12,282 nucleotides of DNA from CAYSHJ01 sp964589725 (GTDB lineage: Bacteria > Planctomycetota > Planctomycetia > Planctomycetales > Planctomycetaceae): NCBI GenBank assembly GCA_964589725.1, contig CAZPUJ010000085.1, positions 1 through 12,282 on the forward strand, written 5' to 3'. A model generated the notes under the pieces. That model was given only the letters and a program-made list of their open reading frames with translations, did no database searches and was not told the origin of the DNA. The position numbers were made by a program, and so were the translations under genes. Positions 5,998-12,282 of this stretch are shown piece after piece (the first letter of the stretch is position 1; every line of letters begins with the position of its first letter).

Positions 5998-7515
5998 CTA
6001 CCGCCCCGCGAGAATTTCCTCCTCCGACGTCGGGCGGAGGTGCGCGCCATCCCATTCGAGGAAGAGTTGCCCCTCCACGTGCGGCGGGTGCTGCTGATAT
6101 TGCGCGCGTGGAAGGTCGAAGGCGACGGCATCGCCGTAGAGCGCGCGCGCGACATTCGGCATCTCTTTGTATTGGGACAGCGGCTCGGTCCAGAGGCCGT
6201 CGACGATCCAGATCGTGGTGCCCGGGGCGACGCTGGGGTAATTCGCGCGCAACTCGTCGACGAGGATCCTCCAACGATCGGTGTCGCGGCCGGACTTCGC
6301 ATTGTTGGTATGCGACTGCCATGCGTACAGGGCAGCTACGGCGGCCACGAGTGCCAGCGCAAGTATGTTCGCAGGGATCCGCGCGTGTCGATGCAGAGCG
6401 CGCACGCGCTCGTACGCCCAGGCCGCGCTGATGGCGGCGAGCGGAGCGAAGAACGCGACGGCGCCGTACGAGTACCGTGACGTCGTCCACACAACTGGCA
6501 CGAACGGCAGCAACGCGACGAAGACGCCAGTCGCCGCAACCCGGGCGATGTCCGGCCCGCGCACGGCGAAGAACAGCGCCGCGGCGGCCATCAAGGCTCC
6601 TAGTACCCAGCGCAGTGTGTCCGGGTCGAGCGCGATCGTGTGCGCAGGGTAGAGGAGCCATGACAGGTAGAGGGCGTAGCCGGAGAAGAAGTGCGTACCC
6701 CAGGTGCCGTCCGCGAACTTGATCCCAAAGTTGTCGGACGACTGGTAAAATACCAGCCAGCCGGCGGCGAGCGCGACAAATGGCGCTGCGTGAAGCACCA
6801 GACGCAACGGGCGCAGCGGCGTCCATTGTCCGGAGAACAGCGCGTACGCGGCGACGAGCACCACCGCGTACGCGAAAGCACTCTCGTTGGCCAGGAAGCC
6901 GAGCGTGAACAGCACGAACGAGAGCGCGAAGGCGGCGAGATTGCGCTCCCTGTCCTGCGCGTATGTCACGAGCGTGAGCAACGACGCGAGCACGAAGAAC
7001 GTCGCGAGCACGTGCGGGAGTGCCGTGACGTACGTCACCGTCTGGTAGTGCGCGCCCGACACGCCGAAGAGGAGCGCCGCGGTCGCCGCGACGTCGGACT
7101 TATGGAGAGTACGCATGACAAGTGCGTACAGCAGCGTCATCGAGGCGAGGTGCACTGTGAGGGCGAGCGCACGCCACGGCGCTGCGTTCAAGCCGAAGGC
7201 CCGCCACTCTGCCGCATATACGACGGCCGACAGCGGCCTCCAACTCGGCACGTAATCCTCCAACCGGAGCGTGTCGATGAGGAACCCCCACGACGAGCCG
7301 CGCCACTCCATGTTTCCGAGCAGGATGAAATCGTCGCCGGCGAAAAAATAGCGGAGCGTCGGGGCATGGATGAGCAGCGTGAACGCCAGCGCGGCGAGGA
7401 TGCCCCAGTGTCTGCGCGTGAACCGCAGGAGCGCGCCGTCGAGCGACAGCAACGACGCAATGCGCGGCCGACGGCCGGTGGCCTCCTCGGGTATCGCCGC
7501 GATCTGGTATCTCAT
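5998..7515 (-). CDS. Polytopic membrane protein, GT-C/PMT-like glycosyltransferase-type
   Basis: A 505-residue integral membrane protein with about ten hydrophobic segments between residues 36 and 400 and a soluble C-terminal domain of about 105 residues. The first loop after TM1 has FAGDDF (D61, D62). GT-C mannosyltransferases carry their catalytic acidic residue at this place. A later loop has GFLANESAFAY (E211), like the K/N-E-S motif of PMT/TMTC-type proteins. This suggests transfer of a sugar from a polyprenyl-phosphate donor on the outer membrane face; donor and acceptor are unknown. The ATG at 7515 (MRYQIA) is chosen because the open frame upstream to 7797 is Arg-rich without hydrophobic character and overlaps the start of the divergent gene. 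The only Shine-Dalgarno-like sequence is GAAGA next to the ATG. It could also be a membrane protein of other function that shares this fold. Confidence 0.8.
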   Translation of the reverse strand: MRYQIAAIPEEATGRRPRIASLLSLDGALLRFTRRHWGILAALAFTLLIHAPTLRYFFAGDDFILLGNMEWRGSSWGFLIDTLRLEDYVPSWRPLSAVVYAAEWRAFGLNAAPWRALALTVHLASMTLLYALVMRTLHKSDVAATAALLFGVSGAHYQTVTYVTALPHVLATFFVLASLLTLVTYAQDRERNLAAFALSFVLFTLGFLANESAFAYAVVLVAAYALFSGQWTPLRPLRLVLHAAPFVALAAGWLVFYQSSDNFGIKFADGTWGTHFFSGYALYLSWLLYPAHTIALDPDTLRWVLGALMAAAALFFAVRGPDIARVAATGVFVALLPFVPVVWTTSRYSYGAVAFFAPLAAISAAWAYERVRALHRHARIPANILALALVAAVAALYAWQSHTNNAKSGRDTDRWRILVDELRANYPSVAPGTTIWIVDGLWTEPLSQYKEMPNVARALYGDAVAFDLPRAQYQQHPPHVEGQLFLEWDGAHLRPTSEEEILAGR

Positions 7516-7668
7516 TCTTCGGCTGTACTGTAACGAACGCCGCCCGTCTGCCGTGCCGGACACCCGGCAACCCGGATTGGACTCGCTGCCGAACGCCACG
7601 CGGGACCGTGGGCCATCGCCGGAAGCAGGACCACGCGTCGACACGCGCGCAGCGGCTACGTGCAGCGC
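7516..7668. other. Divergent intergenic region between two GT-C-like genes
   Basis: About 150 bp separate the starts of the two divergent membrane-protein genes, so it should hold both promoters. On the minus strand TACAGT lies 11 nt before the ATG at 7515 and could be a -10. On the plus strand the best -10 (7683-7688) lies beyond this region, inside the annotated start. No clear operator, terminator or RNA gene is seen. Confidence 0.4.
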
Positions 7669-9174
7669 ATGACCGCGACTCTTACACTTAGCCCCGTGCA
7701 GTATCAGGACAGTCAGTCCCGAGCCTCGTCGGCCGCACTGGGGCCGATCGACCGGACTCATGCGCCCCGCGCGCGGGTCGAGCTGACGCCGGCGCAACCT
7801 CGGCGCGGGCTGCGACGCATTGCACGATCAGCCTTGCGTTCCCCGGCGCTGTGGATGACGACCCTCGTAGTGGTCGGACTCTCGCTCCGCGTCGCCTGGG
7901 TGATGTACGTGGGTACGCTCCCGCTCGGCGGCGATCCGAATTGGTACTACAACGTAGCGACGAACATCGCGCATGGAAACGGCTTCGTCGCGGACCACCA
8001 CCGCTCGCTGTTCGACGAACATCCAATTATCGGCCAGCCCACGGCCGCCTGGCCGCCTGCGTACCCCTTCGTGCTCGCGGCGATGTGGAACGTCGTCGGG
8101 ATCAGCGTCACCTCGGCAAAACTGTTGAACGCCGTGCTCGGCGCGCTCACCATCCCATTCGTCTATCTGCTCGCCCGCTCGATCTTCGGCAAGCCGGCGG
8201 GATGGCTCGCCGCGGTCGCGTTTGCCATCTTTCCGAACGCTATCGCCTGGTCGTCCGTCCTCTTCCCGGAAGAACTCTTCACCTTCGCGTTTGTCATAGC
8301 GTTGTGGATGTTGGTCGACCGCGCGGCGTTGCGCGGTAACCGGTGGCTCGGCGCTGTCGCCTTCGGGCTTCTCACCGGTGCGGCCACGCTCACTCGCGGC
8401 GAGGGCGTCGTCCTGATACCGGTCGGCGTGCTGTTCTGGCTCACTCGCGATGGCTGGCGAGGGTCGGTGCGGCAGACAGCGCTCGCCGCCCTGGGCGTCG
8501 CTACGGTCGTCTTGCCCTGGACCGTGCGGAACTGGAGAGTAATGCACGCTGTGATCCCGGTATCGACGAGCAGTGGTATCGCGCTTCGCATCGGTCACAG
8601 CCCTCAATCCACGGGGACGACAGAAGCGGTCAACCCGCCCGAGCCAGTGGACGGCGTCTCTGTGTGGGAGCAGGCGTACTACCCGGACACGGAGGTGCGC
8701 AGCTACCGCGCCTACACAAGTCGCTCGATCGCGTACGCGCTGCATCACCCACGGCGCGAGCTCGACCTTAGTGGCTACAAGATCTATCACCTATACCGAT
8801 CCGACGCGTCGTCGCTCATCGATTGGGTGAAGCTCGGAACCGCGACCCCGATCCGCTCGGAGACGCTCGAACATGGGCTGTGGCGTCTGTTCGACGTGTC
8901 GCACTACGTCTTGATGGTTGCGGCGGTCGCTTCGGCCGTACTCTGGCTACGCCGCGATCAGAGCCGGCTGCTGCTTGCCAACGTGATCCTCATGTGGACG
9001 CTGTTCCACATCCTGTTTTCGGCGGAGCCGCGCTACCATGTCCCGCTGTTCCCGATCTTCGCCGTCGCTTCCGCCGGCGGCATCTGCGTCGCGTTCGATG
9101 CGATGCTACGGCGCATTCGCAGCGAACCCGCCCGGACGACCCTCGTCGCTCGTCCCCTTGACGATCGGGGGTAA
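7669..9174 (+). CDS. Glycosyltransferase family 39-like (PMT/ArnT-type) membrane protein
   Basis: A polytopic membrane protein of about 500 residues with the GT-C layout. A disordered Arg-rich cytoplasmic N-terminus (about 60 residues) precedes TM1 and a first periplasmic loop, GGDPNWYYNVATNIAHGNGF. The Asp in GGDP is in the usual catalytic position, and the W-Y...A..IA.G.GF pattern is typical of GT39/ArnT-like enzymes. Next come FPEELF, then TLTRGEG, and a late SAEPRYHVPLFP segment, also common in the family. It probably moves a sugar from a polyprenyl-phosphate carrier to a lipid, glycan or protein outside the membrane. Starts are unclear: GTG 7660, ATG 7669 and GTG 7696 are in frame, and none has a Shine-Dalgarno. 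TACACT at 7683-7688 would favour 7696. It is divergent from another GT-C-like gene, so the two may share a pathway. Confidence 0.85.
   Translation: MTATLTLSPVQYQDSQSRASSAALGPIDRTHAPRARVELTPAQPRRGLRRIARSALRSPALWMTTLVVVGLSLRVAWVMYVGTLPLGGDPNWYYNVATNIAHGNGFVADHHRSLFDEHPIIGQPTAAWPPAYPFVLAAMWNVVGISVTSAKLLNAVLGALTIPFVYLLARSIFGKPAGWLAAVAFAIFPNAIAWSSVLFPEELFTFAFVIALWMLVDRAALRGNRWLGAVAFGLLTGAATLTRGEGVVLIPVGVLFWLTRDGWRGSVRQTALAALGVATVVLPWTVRNWRVMHAVIPVSTSSGIALRIGHSPQSTGTTEAVNPPEPVDGVSVWEQAYYPDTEVRSYRAYTSRSIAYALHHPRRELDLSGYKIYHLYRSDASSLIDWVKLGTATPIRSETLEHGLWRLFDVSHYVLMVAAVASAVLWLRRDQSRLLLANVILMWTLFHILFSAEPRYHVPLFPIFAVASAGGICVAFDAMLRRIRSEPARTTLVARPLDDRG
7683..7688 (+). promoter_or_regulatory. Candidate -10 element for a leaderless GT39-like transcript from GTG 7696
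   Basis: TACACT, the same hexamer as upstream of recO, ends 7 nt before the in-frame GTG at 7696. If used, the protein begins at that GTG (MQYQDSQ) and the ATG at 7669 is not coding. No -35 is clear. Confidence 0.3.
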
Positions 9175-9236
9175 GCATGAGCGCGAGACGCGGCGGCCAC
9201 GTCATCCAATCGCGCCGAATACGAGCCCTCGACGGG

Positions 9237-9261
9237 GTCGCCGGCAAGCGCCGGCATCGAC
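9237..9261. terminator. Hairpin between convergent genes
   Basis: GTCG-CCGGC (9237-9245) pairs with GCCGG (9250-9254) and CGAC (9258-9261), leaving an AAGC loop and a 3-nt bulge. An alternative fold is the 6 bp GCCGGC/GCCGGC stem at 9240-9255. It lies in the 163 bp gap between the GT39-like gene and the end of the ligase-like gene. A second small repeat, TCACG-ATA-CGTGA, is at 9308-9320, with a short T-rich run near 9333-9339. The rest of the gap shows no gene. No T-tract directly follows the main stem, so termination is likely but unproven. Confidence 0.4.
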
Positions 9262-9337
9262 GCGACATACCCTTCATCTATTGGCAAAGGGGGTCGGTGC
9301 CAGCGGATCACGATACGTGACCACGGCGACATGTTGT

Positions 9338-10411
9338 TTAGTTGTCGAGCTGGCAGTCGAGGGCGTTGAGATCCGGGCGGAGCGCGCTGAAGATCGGGAA
9401 TCGCAGGTGGCCATCGCGGGACCACTCGCTGAACCGCACATGGCAGACGGCCTCTGGCCGCGTCCAGTAGATGAGGCGAGGAATAGGTGGCGGGTCGTGA
9501 AATGGCGATTGGTCCGTGTGGAGCGGCTCCAGCCGCGAGATCAGGTCGCGCGCTTCGCTGTCGCTGAGACCACCGCTGACGGCTCCCACGTAGTCGAATC
9601 GGCCGCCGTCGTAGCCTCCGAGTAGCAGCTGGCTAAACATCTCGCCGCGCCGTCGCGCGCTGCCGATGGTGTAGCCGCCCACGACAAAGTCACCGCTGTG
9701 CAGGGCACGGATCTGTAACCATCGGTCGGACTTCAACCCCGGGGTGTATACGCTCGCCTTCTGCTTGGCGACGATGCCTTCGAGCTTGCGCTCCAGCACG
9801 GCCTCGTAGAACGCCACCCCTTCGTCATCAACGAAGTCGACAGCGGCGAATTCCGGCCCTGGTTTGACGACATCGTGCAGCCGGTTCTTGCGCTGCCACA
9901 GCGGCCGGTCGACGAGCGAGCGATCATCCAGCCAGAGCACGTCGAACGCCTGGTACATGAGCTGGCCCGCCAGCTTCTTCACTCTAAACTCTGGCGGCAG
10001 ATCCGCGAAGGCGCCCACGCCGGCATCGAACGCGTCTGACATCAGCTGCAGGCGCGGGCGCAGTAGCTCAAACGCAGGCTGACCCTGCCCATCGACAGCG
10101 ATGATCTCTCCATCCAGGATGGCCTCGCGCGACAGTACGGCGTCGGGCATGGAGACGAGTTCGGGGAAGTGGCCGAGGAGGTCACGACCGTTGCGGCCAC
10201 GCAAACGCATGACGCCGTCGCGGATGTACGCCATGGCGCGGATGCCACCCCACATGAGCTCAAAGACGTGCTCGGAGGAGTCAAAGGCCTGTGGCGCTTC
10301 GGCGGCCAGCATAGGCTGGATGTGTTCAGGCATGCTGCCGGTGGCGGACCGGCGGCCGAGTGCGGGGTGGTCGAGCGGGGCCGTCACATCATCCAGCGAA
10401 GGAGGCGTCAT
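9338..10411 (-). CDS. LigD-type ATP-dependent DNA ligase-domain protein, catalytic lysine absent
   Basis: A 357-residue protein with the two-domain ligase layout of LigD/LigC: nucleotidyltransferase domain (about 30-235) and OB domain (about 239-347). Retained features are QPML at the N-terminus, RGRNGRDL (71-78), LDGE with E102, FDVLWLD (156-162) and EGIVAK (211-216). The OB domain keeps DFVVGGYTIG, LLLGGYDGG and FSEWSRDGHLRFP. The chemistry residues are not retained. Motif I KxDGxR is MWGGIR (M53, G55), motif V WLKxK is WLQIR (231-235), and motif VI RxDK is RPDL (345-348). The first lysine in the protein is residue 145. Active ligases form a lysine-AMP intermediate at motif I, so self-adenylation is not expected. 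The frame is intact over its whole length. Its ATG overlaps the ku stop codon by 4 nt (ATGA), indicating coupling. A second ATG at 10333 (MPEHIQPML) is a possible alternative start. No polymerase or phosphoesterase domain of LigD is fused or nearby. Confidence 0.9.
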   Translation of the reverse strand: MTPPSLDDVTAPLDHPALGRRSATGSMPEHIQPMLAAEAPQAFDSSEHVFELMWGGIRAMAYIRDGVMRLRGRNGRDLLGHFPELVSMPDAVLSREAILDGEIIAVDGQGQPAFELLRPRLQLMSDAFDAGVGAFADLPPEFRVKKLAGQLMYQAFDVLWLDDRSLVDRPLWQRKNRLHDVVKPGPEFAAVDFVDDEGVAFYEAVLERKLEGIVAKQKASVYTPGLKSDRWLQIRALHSGDFVVGGYTIGSARRRGEMFSQLLLGGYDGGRFDYVGAVSGGLSDSEARDLISRLEPLHTDQSPFHDPPPIPRLIYWTRPEAVCHVRFSEWSRDGHLRFPIFSALRPDLNALDCQLDN

Positions 10412-11265
10412 CCTGCGCGCCTGCGCCGCGGTTTGGCGGTGACGCCCGGCTCTTCCCGTGCGCCAGCTTCCTGCGCTGGAAGGGTATCGCCCGCCTTCTC
10501 GCGCCGCGCTGCCTCGACGCTGGCTCGAAGCGCCTCCATGAGATCCGTGACCTTCCCAGCGACGGGCGTGGGGCGCTTGATCTCCTGCCCTTCCGACTTG
10601 CGCTCGATGAGTTCGAGTAACGCCTCGCGATAGTTGTCGTGATACTTCGTCGGCTCAAAGTCGCCGGTCAACATCTCGACCAGCGACTTCGCCATCTGGA
10701 GCTCCTTCTCACCGAGCGTGACATCCTGCGGTATCTCGATCTCGTCCGTGGCGCGGATCTCGTCGGAATAGAACATCGTCTCCAGCGAGATCGTGTTGTT
10801 GTAGACGCGCAGTGTACAGAGCTGCTCTTTCTGGCGCAGCGTGACCTTCGCCAGCGCGACGAGGCTTGAATCCTTCAAGACCTCCCGCAGCAGGGCGAAC
10901 GGCTTGCCACCGATCGTCTCCGGCTCCAGATAGTAGGTCTTCTGATAGTAGATGGGGTCGATCTGCGCGGATGGTACGAAGTCCGTGATCTCGATGGTGT
11001 GCGTGGTATCGACGGGCACCTTCTCGAAGTCTTCTGGTTCCATGATGACGTACTGATCGGGCGCGATCTCGTACCCGCGCGCAACATCGTTCCATTCGAT
11101 CACGGCGTCGTGATCCGGGCAGTAGCGCTGCTGCTTGATGCGCGCTCCATCGGCCCTGTGGAGCAGGTTGAAGGACACATCTTTCTCGTCTGTCGCCGTG
11201 TAGAGCTTGATCGGGATGGATACCATTCCGAAGCTCACGGCGCCCTTCCAGATCGCTCGAGGCAT
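10408..11265 (-). CDS. ku: Non-homologous end joining protein Ku
   Basis: Bacterial Ku forms a homodimeric ring that threads onto double-strand DNA ends and recruits LigD for end joining. The 285 residues start with the hallmark MPRAIWKGAVSFG. They contain the Ku core beta-barrel and bridge (about residues 5-225, with CP/DH near 49-52 and YHDNYREALLELIE at 208-221). The minimal C-terminal region KVTDLMEALRASVEAA (238-253), which in other bacteria contacts LigD, is present. A short basic tail (PRRRRAG) could add DNA binding. AGGGAG lies about 8 nt before the ATG at 11265. An ATG 5 nt upstream is out of frame and unlikely. It is followed by the ligase-like gene with a 4-nt overlap. A perfect TTGACA lies upstream. 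Confidence 0.96.
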   Translation of the reverse strand: MPRAIWKGAVSFGMVSIPIKLYTATDEKDVSFNLLHRADGARIKQQRYCPDHDAVIEWNDVARGYEIAPDQYVIMEPEDFEKVPVDTTHTIEITDFVPSAQIDPIYYQKTYYLEPETIGGKPFALLREVLKDSSLVALAKVTLRQKEQLCTLRVYNNTISLETMFYSDEIRATDEIEIPQDVTLGEKELQMAKSLVEMLTGDFEPTKYHDNYREALLELIERKSEGQEIKRPTPVAGKVTDLMEALRASVEAARREKAGDTLPAQEAGAREEPGVTAKPRRRRAG

Positions 11266-11316
11266 CGCATTTGCTCCCTCTAGACGGACCGCACGCGCCG
11301 GCCCCTGTAGCCCCAG

Positions 11317-11332
11317 CTTCCCTCACGGGAAG
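11317..11332. promoter_or_regulatory. Inverted repeat (possible operator) in the ku/coaW divergent region
   Basis: CTTCCC-TCAC-GGGAAG is a perfect 6-4-6 inverted repeat. It begins 6 bp downstream, in the ku direction, of the TTGACA at 11344-11339, so it would lie in the -35/-10 spacer. A repressor or activator controlling ku could bind here. A hairpin in a coaW leader is excluded if that transcript starts further right. Function is inferred from position. Confidence 0.35.
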
Positions 11333-11338
11333 AACCGG

Positions 11339-11344
11339 TGTCAA
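11339..11344 (-). promoter_or_regulatory. Candidate -35 element for the ku operon
   Basis: A perfect TTGACA on the minus strand, 74 bp before the ku ATG. The hexamers 17-19 bp downstream (GGAAGC, GAAGCT, AAGCTG) are poor -10 matches, so an activator or alternative sigma factor may be needed, or the match is fortuitous. Confidence 0.35.
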
Positions 11345-11451
11345 TACGGAGATTCGTGAAGTGAACAGATTCGACCGGGGTCAGGCGCCGATCAACAATG
11401 GAGTTCACGCCGGTCCGGCCACCCGCTGGCGCCGCGTGCGAGGAGAGCTAC

Positions 11452-12282
11452 ATGGGCGAGCGCCAGCCAAGCCGAGCCCTCGAAGCCGACATGATTCCCA
11501 GCGCCACGCTCGCGCTTCCGTCCGGCGCCATCGGTATCGACGCGGGCATGACGCTCACCAAGATCGCGCGCGCGTCTGCCGGCGGTACCCAGCTTGTGTC
11601 CTACGAGACGCCAGCCGACGATCACGCTGGATGCCGCGGCGCCACAGGGCGCCACGGGCGTCGTTGGTGTCACGGGGGCGCGCGCTCCTCAGGTAGCTGC
11701 TGGTGCGCGGGCCGTTTGCGTGCAGGAGATCGACGCCGCCGCACGCGGCGCCGTAGCGCTGCTGGAGGCAGACGCGCAACTCGGCTCGGGCGAGTTCTTG
11801 ATGGCCTTGCTGGGCACGGGTACGGCTTTCGCGGCCGTGCGAGGAGCGAACGTATTGCATCTTGGGGGGACGCCGCTCGGCGGCGGTTCGTTCGCCGGAA
11901 TCGCCCGGCGGATTGATCCGGCGCTCTCGTATCGGGCGATGATCGCCGGCGCGGCTCGCGGCGACCGCCGGCGCGTCGACGCGATGATCTCGGAGGTCTA
12001 CCCCCAGGGTATCGGGCGCGTCGGTCCCGACCTGACCGCTGCGCACCTCACCAAGCGCGGTGGAGCGGTCGACGACGTGCTCGCGGGGCTGTTGAATCTT
12101 CACGGTGAGAACATCGCTCAGATCGCGGCATCGCGTGCCATCATCGCCAACATGAAGCGCATCGTGCTGGCGGGCGGATTCGCACACGGCAACCCGGCGC
12201 TCGTCGCGTCGATCACGTCGATGACGGCGCTCTTCGGTGTGAGTGTCGAGGTGGTGAATGCACCGGGGTTCGCCGGCGCGAT
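11452..12282 (+). pseudogene. coaW: Type II pantothenate kinase (Fumble family), frameshifted and cut by the right edge
   Basis: Pantothenate kinase phosphorylates pantothenate in the first step of coenzyme A synthesis. The ATG at 11452 has AGGAG (11441-11445) 6 nt upstream. The 5' part encodes a short leader and the phosphate-binding motif IGIDAGMTLTKIA, up to about YETPADD near 11620. The same frame then turns into Arg/Cys-rich nonsense and stops at about 11916. From about 11624 the family sequence resumes one position later (codons from 11624) with VGVTGARA, VQEIDAAARG (candidate catalytic Glu), LLGTGTAF, HLGGTPLGGGSF, PDLTAAHL and VLAGGFAHGNP, open to the window end. Compared with Staphylococcus CoaW no large piece is missing at the junction, so a 1-nt insertion or 2-nt deletion at about 11617-11630 explains it. 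It may be a real mutation, an assembly error or, less likely, programmed frameshifting. Divergent from ku. Confidence 0.8.

Noticed and set aside
5867..6826. 319-codon minus-strand open frame crossing the fmdB/membrane protein gap
   Set aside because: Same strand but a different frame from the membrane protein; Arg-rich shadow. The resemblance of its last residues to the end of the ligase-like protein is too short to mean a remnant.
6691..7533. 280-codon plus-strand open frame
   Set aside because: Exactly opposite the GT-C-like membrane protein. The product is almost entirely Arg/Glu/His with no fold signature.
7828..8790. 320-codon minus-strand open frame
   Set aside because: Opposite the GT39-like gene, Arg/Asp/His-rich, no recognisable domain.
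9338..10411. Calling this gene an active ATP-dependent DNA ligase
   Set aside because: The motif I lysine and aspartate and the lysines of motifs V and VI are all replaced, so activity cannot be assumed.
9287..11395. Similar GGGGTC-GG-GCC-GATCA strings at about 9288-9310 and 11376-11394 as a dispersed repeat
   Set aside because: Only short interrupted matches in GC-rich DNA. Not enough to call a repeat without a genome search.
11555..12187. 210-codon minus-strand open frame
   Set aside because: Antisense to the pantothenate kinase, whose motifs are clear on the plus strand despite the frameshift.
1..12282. CRISPR arrays, tRNA/rRNA genes, insertion sequences, toxin-antitoxin or phage-defence systems
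   Set aside because: No regularly spaced repeats, cloverleaf-like stretches, transposase motifs or defence protein signatures were seen on either strand.

Overview
The window is GC-rich, gene-dense chromosomal DNA from a bacterium. Several features fit Chloroflexota, perhaps a Dehalococcoidia- or Thermomicrobia-like lineage: an FmdB protein with a long charged tail, a membrane-anchored double zinc ribbon protein, a type II (Fumble-type) pantothenate kinase, and bacterial Ku next to a LigD-type ligase-domain protein. This is inferred from protein character only; there is no rRNA or other marker. I see no mobile element, CRISPR array or tRNA, and no gene-free stretch longer than 300 bases.

Layout, left to right. 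(1) 1-296 (-): N-terminus of a UvrD/PcrA helicase. (2) 297-416: a regulatory gap holding a diverged tandem duplication of the uvrD start region and an extended -10 promoter, leading into (3) 417-1022 (+), a two-TM, double zinc ribbon protein. (4) 3676-1057 (-): a probable three-gene unit, gmd (GDP-mannose 4,6-dehydratase), an MBL-fold hydrolase, and ogt (O6-alkylguanine-DNA alkyltransferase). (5) 3770-5870 (+): a HAD-family hydrolase, then recO and an FmdB zinc ribbon gene. (6) 7515-5998 (-) and 7669-9174 (+): two divergent polytopic GT-C/PMT-like membrane proteins. (7) 11265-9338 (-): ku, overlapped by 4 nt by a LigD-type ATP-dependent ligase-domain protein. (8) 11452 to the right edge (+): a type II pantothenate kinase interrupted by a frameshift near 11620.

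Two themes dominate. One is DNA repair: a UvrD-like helicase, Ogt, RecO, Ku and a ligase-like protein lie within 12 kb, although in separate transcription units. The other is envelope glycosylation: gmd makes a deoxysugar-nucleotide precursor, and the two GT-C-like proteins are candidates for moving lipid-linked sugars on the outer face of the membrane.

The strongest unusual observation is the ligase-like protein in the Ku operon. Its fold and many flanking motif residues are kept, but the adenylation motif KxDGxR reads MWGGIR. Motif V (WLKxK) reads WLQIR and motif VI (RxDK) reads RPDL. There is no lysine at all in its first 144 residues. It therefore looks like a catalytically dead ligase kept in translational coupling with Ku, possibly as a structural NHEJ factor. 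Secondary points are the duplicated uvrD leader, possible leaderless promoters (TANNNT placed 6-7 nt before the start codon) at three genes, and an inverted repeat beside a perfect TTGACA in the ku/coaW gap.
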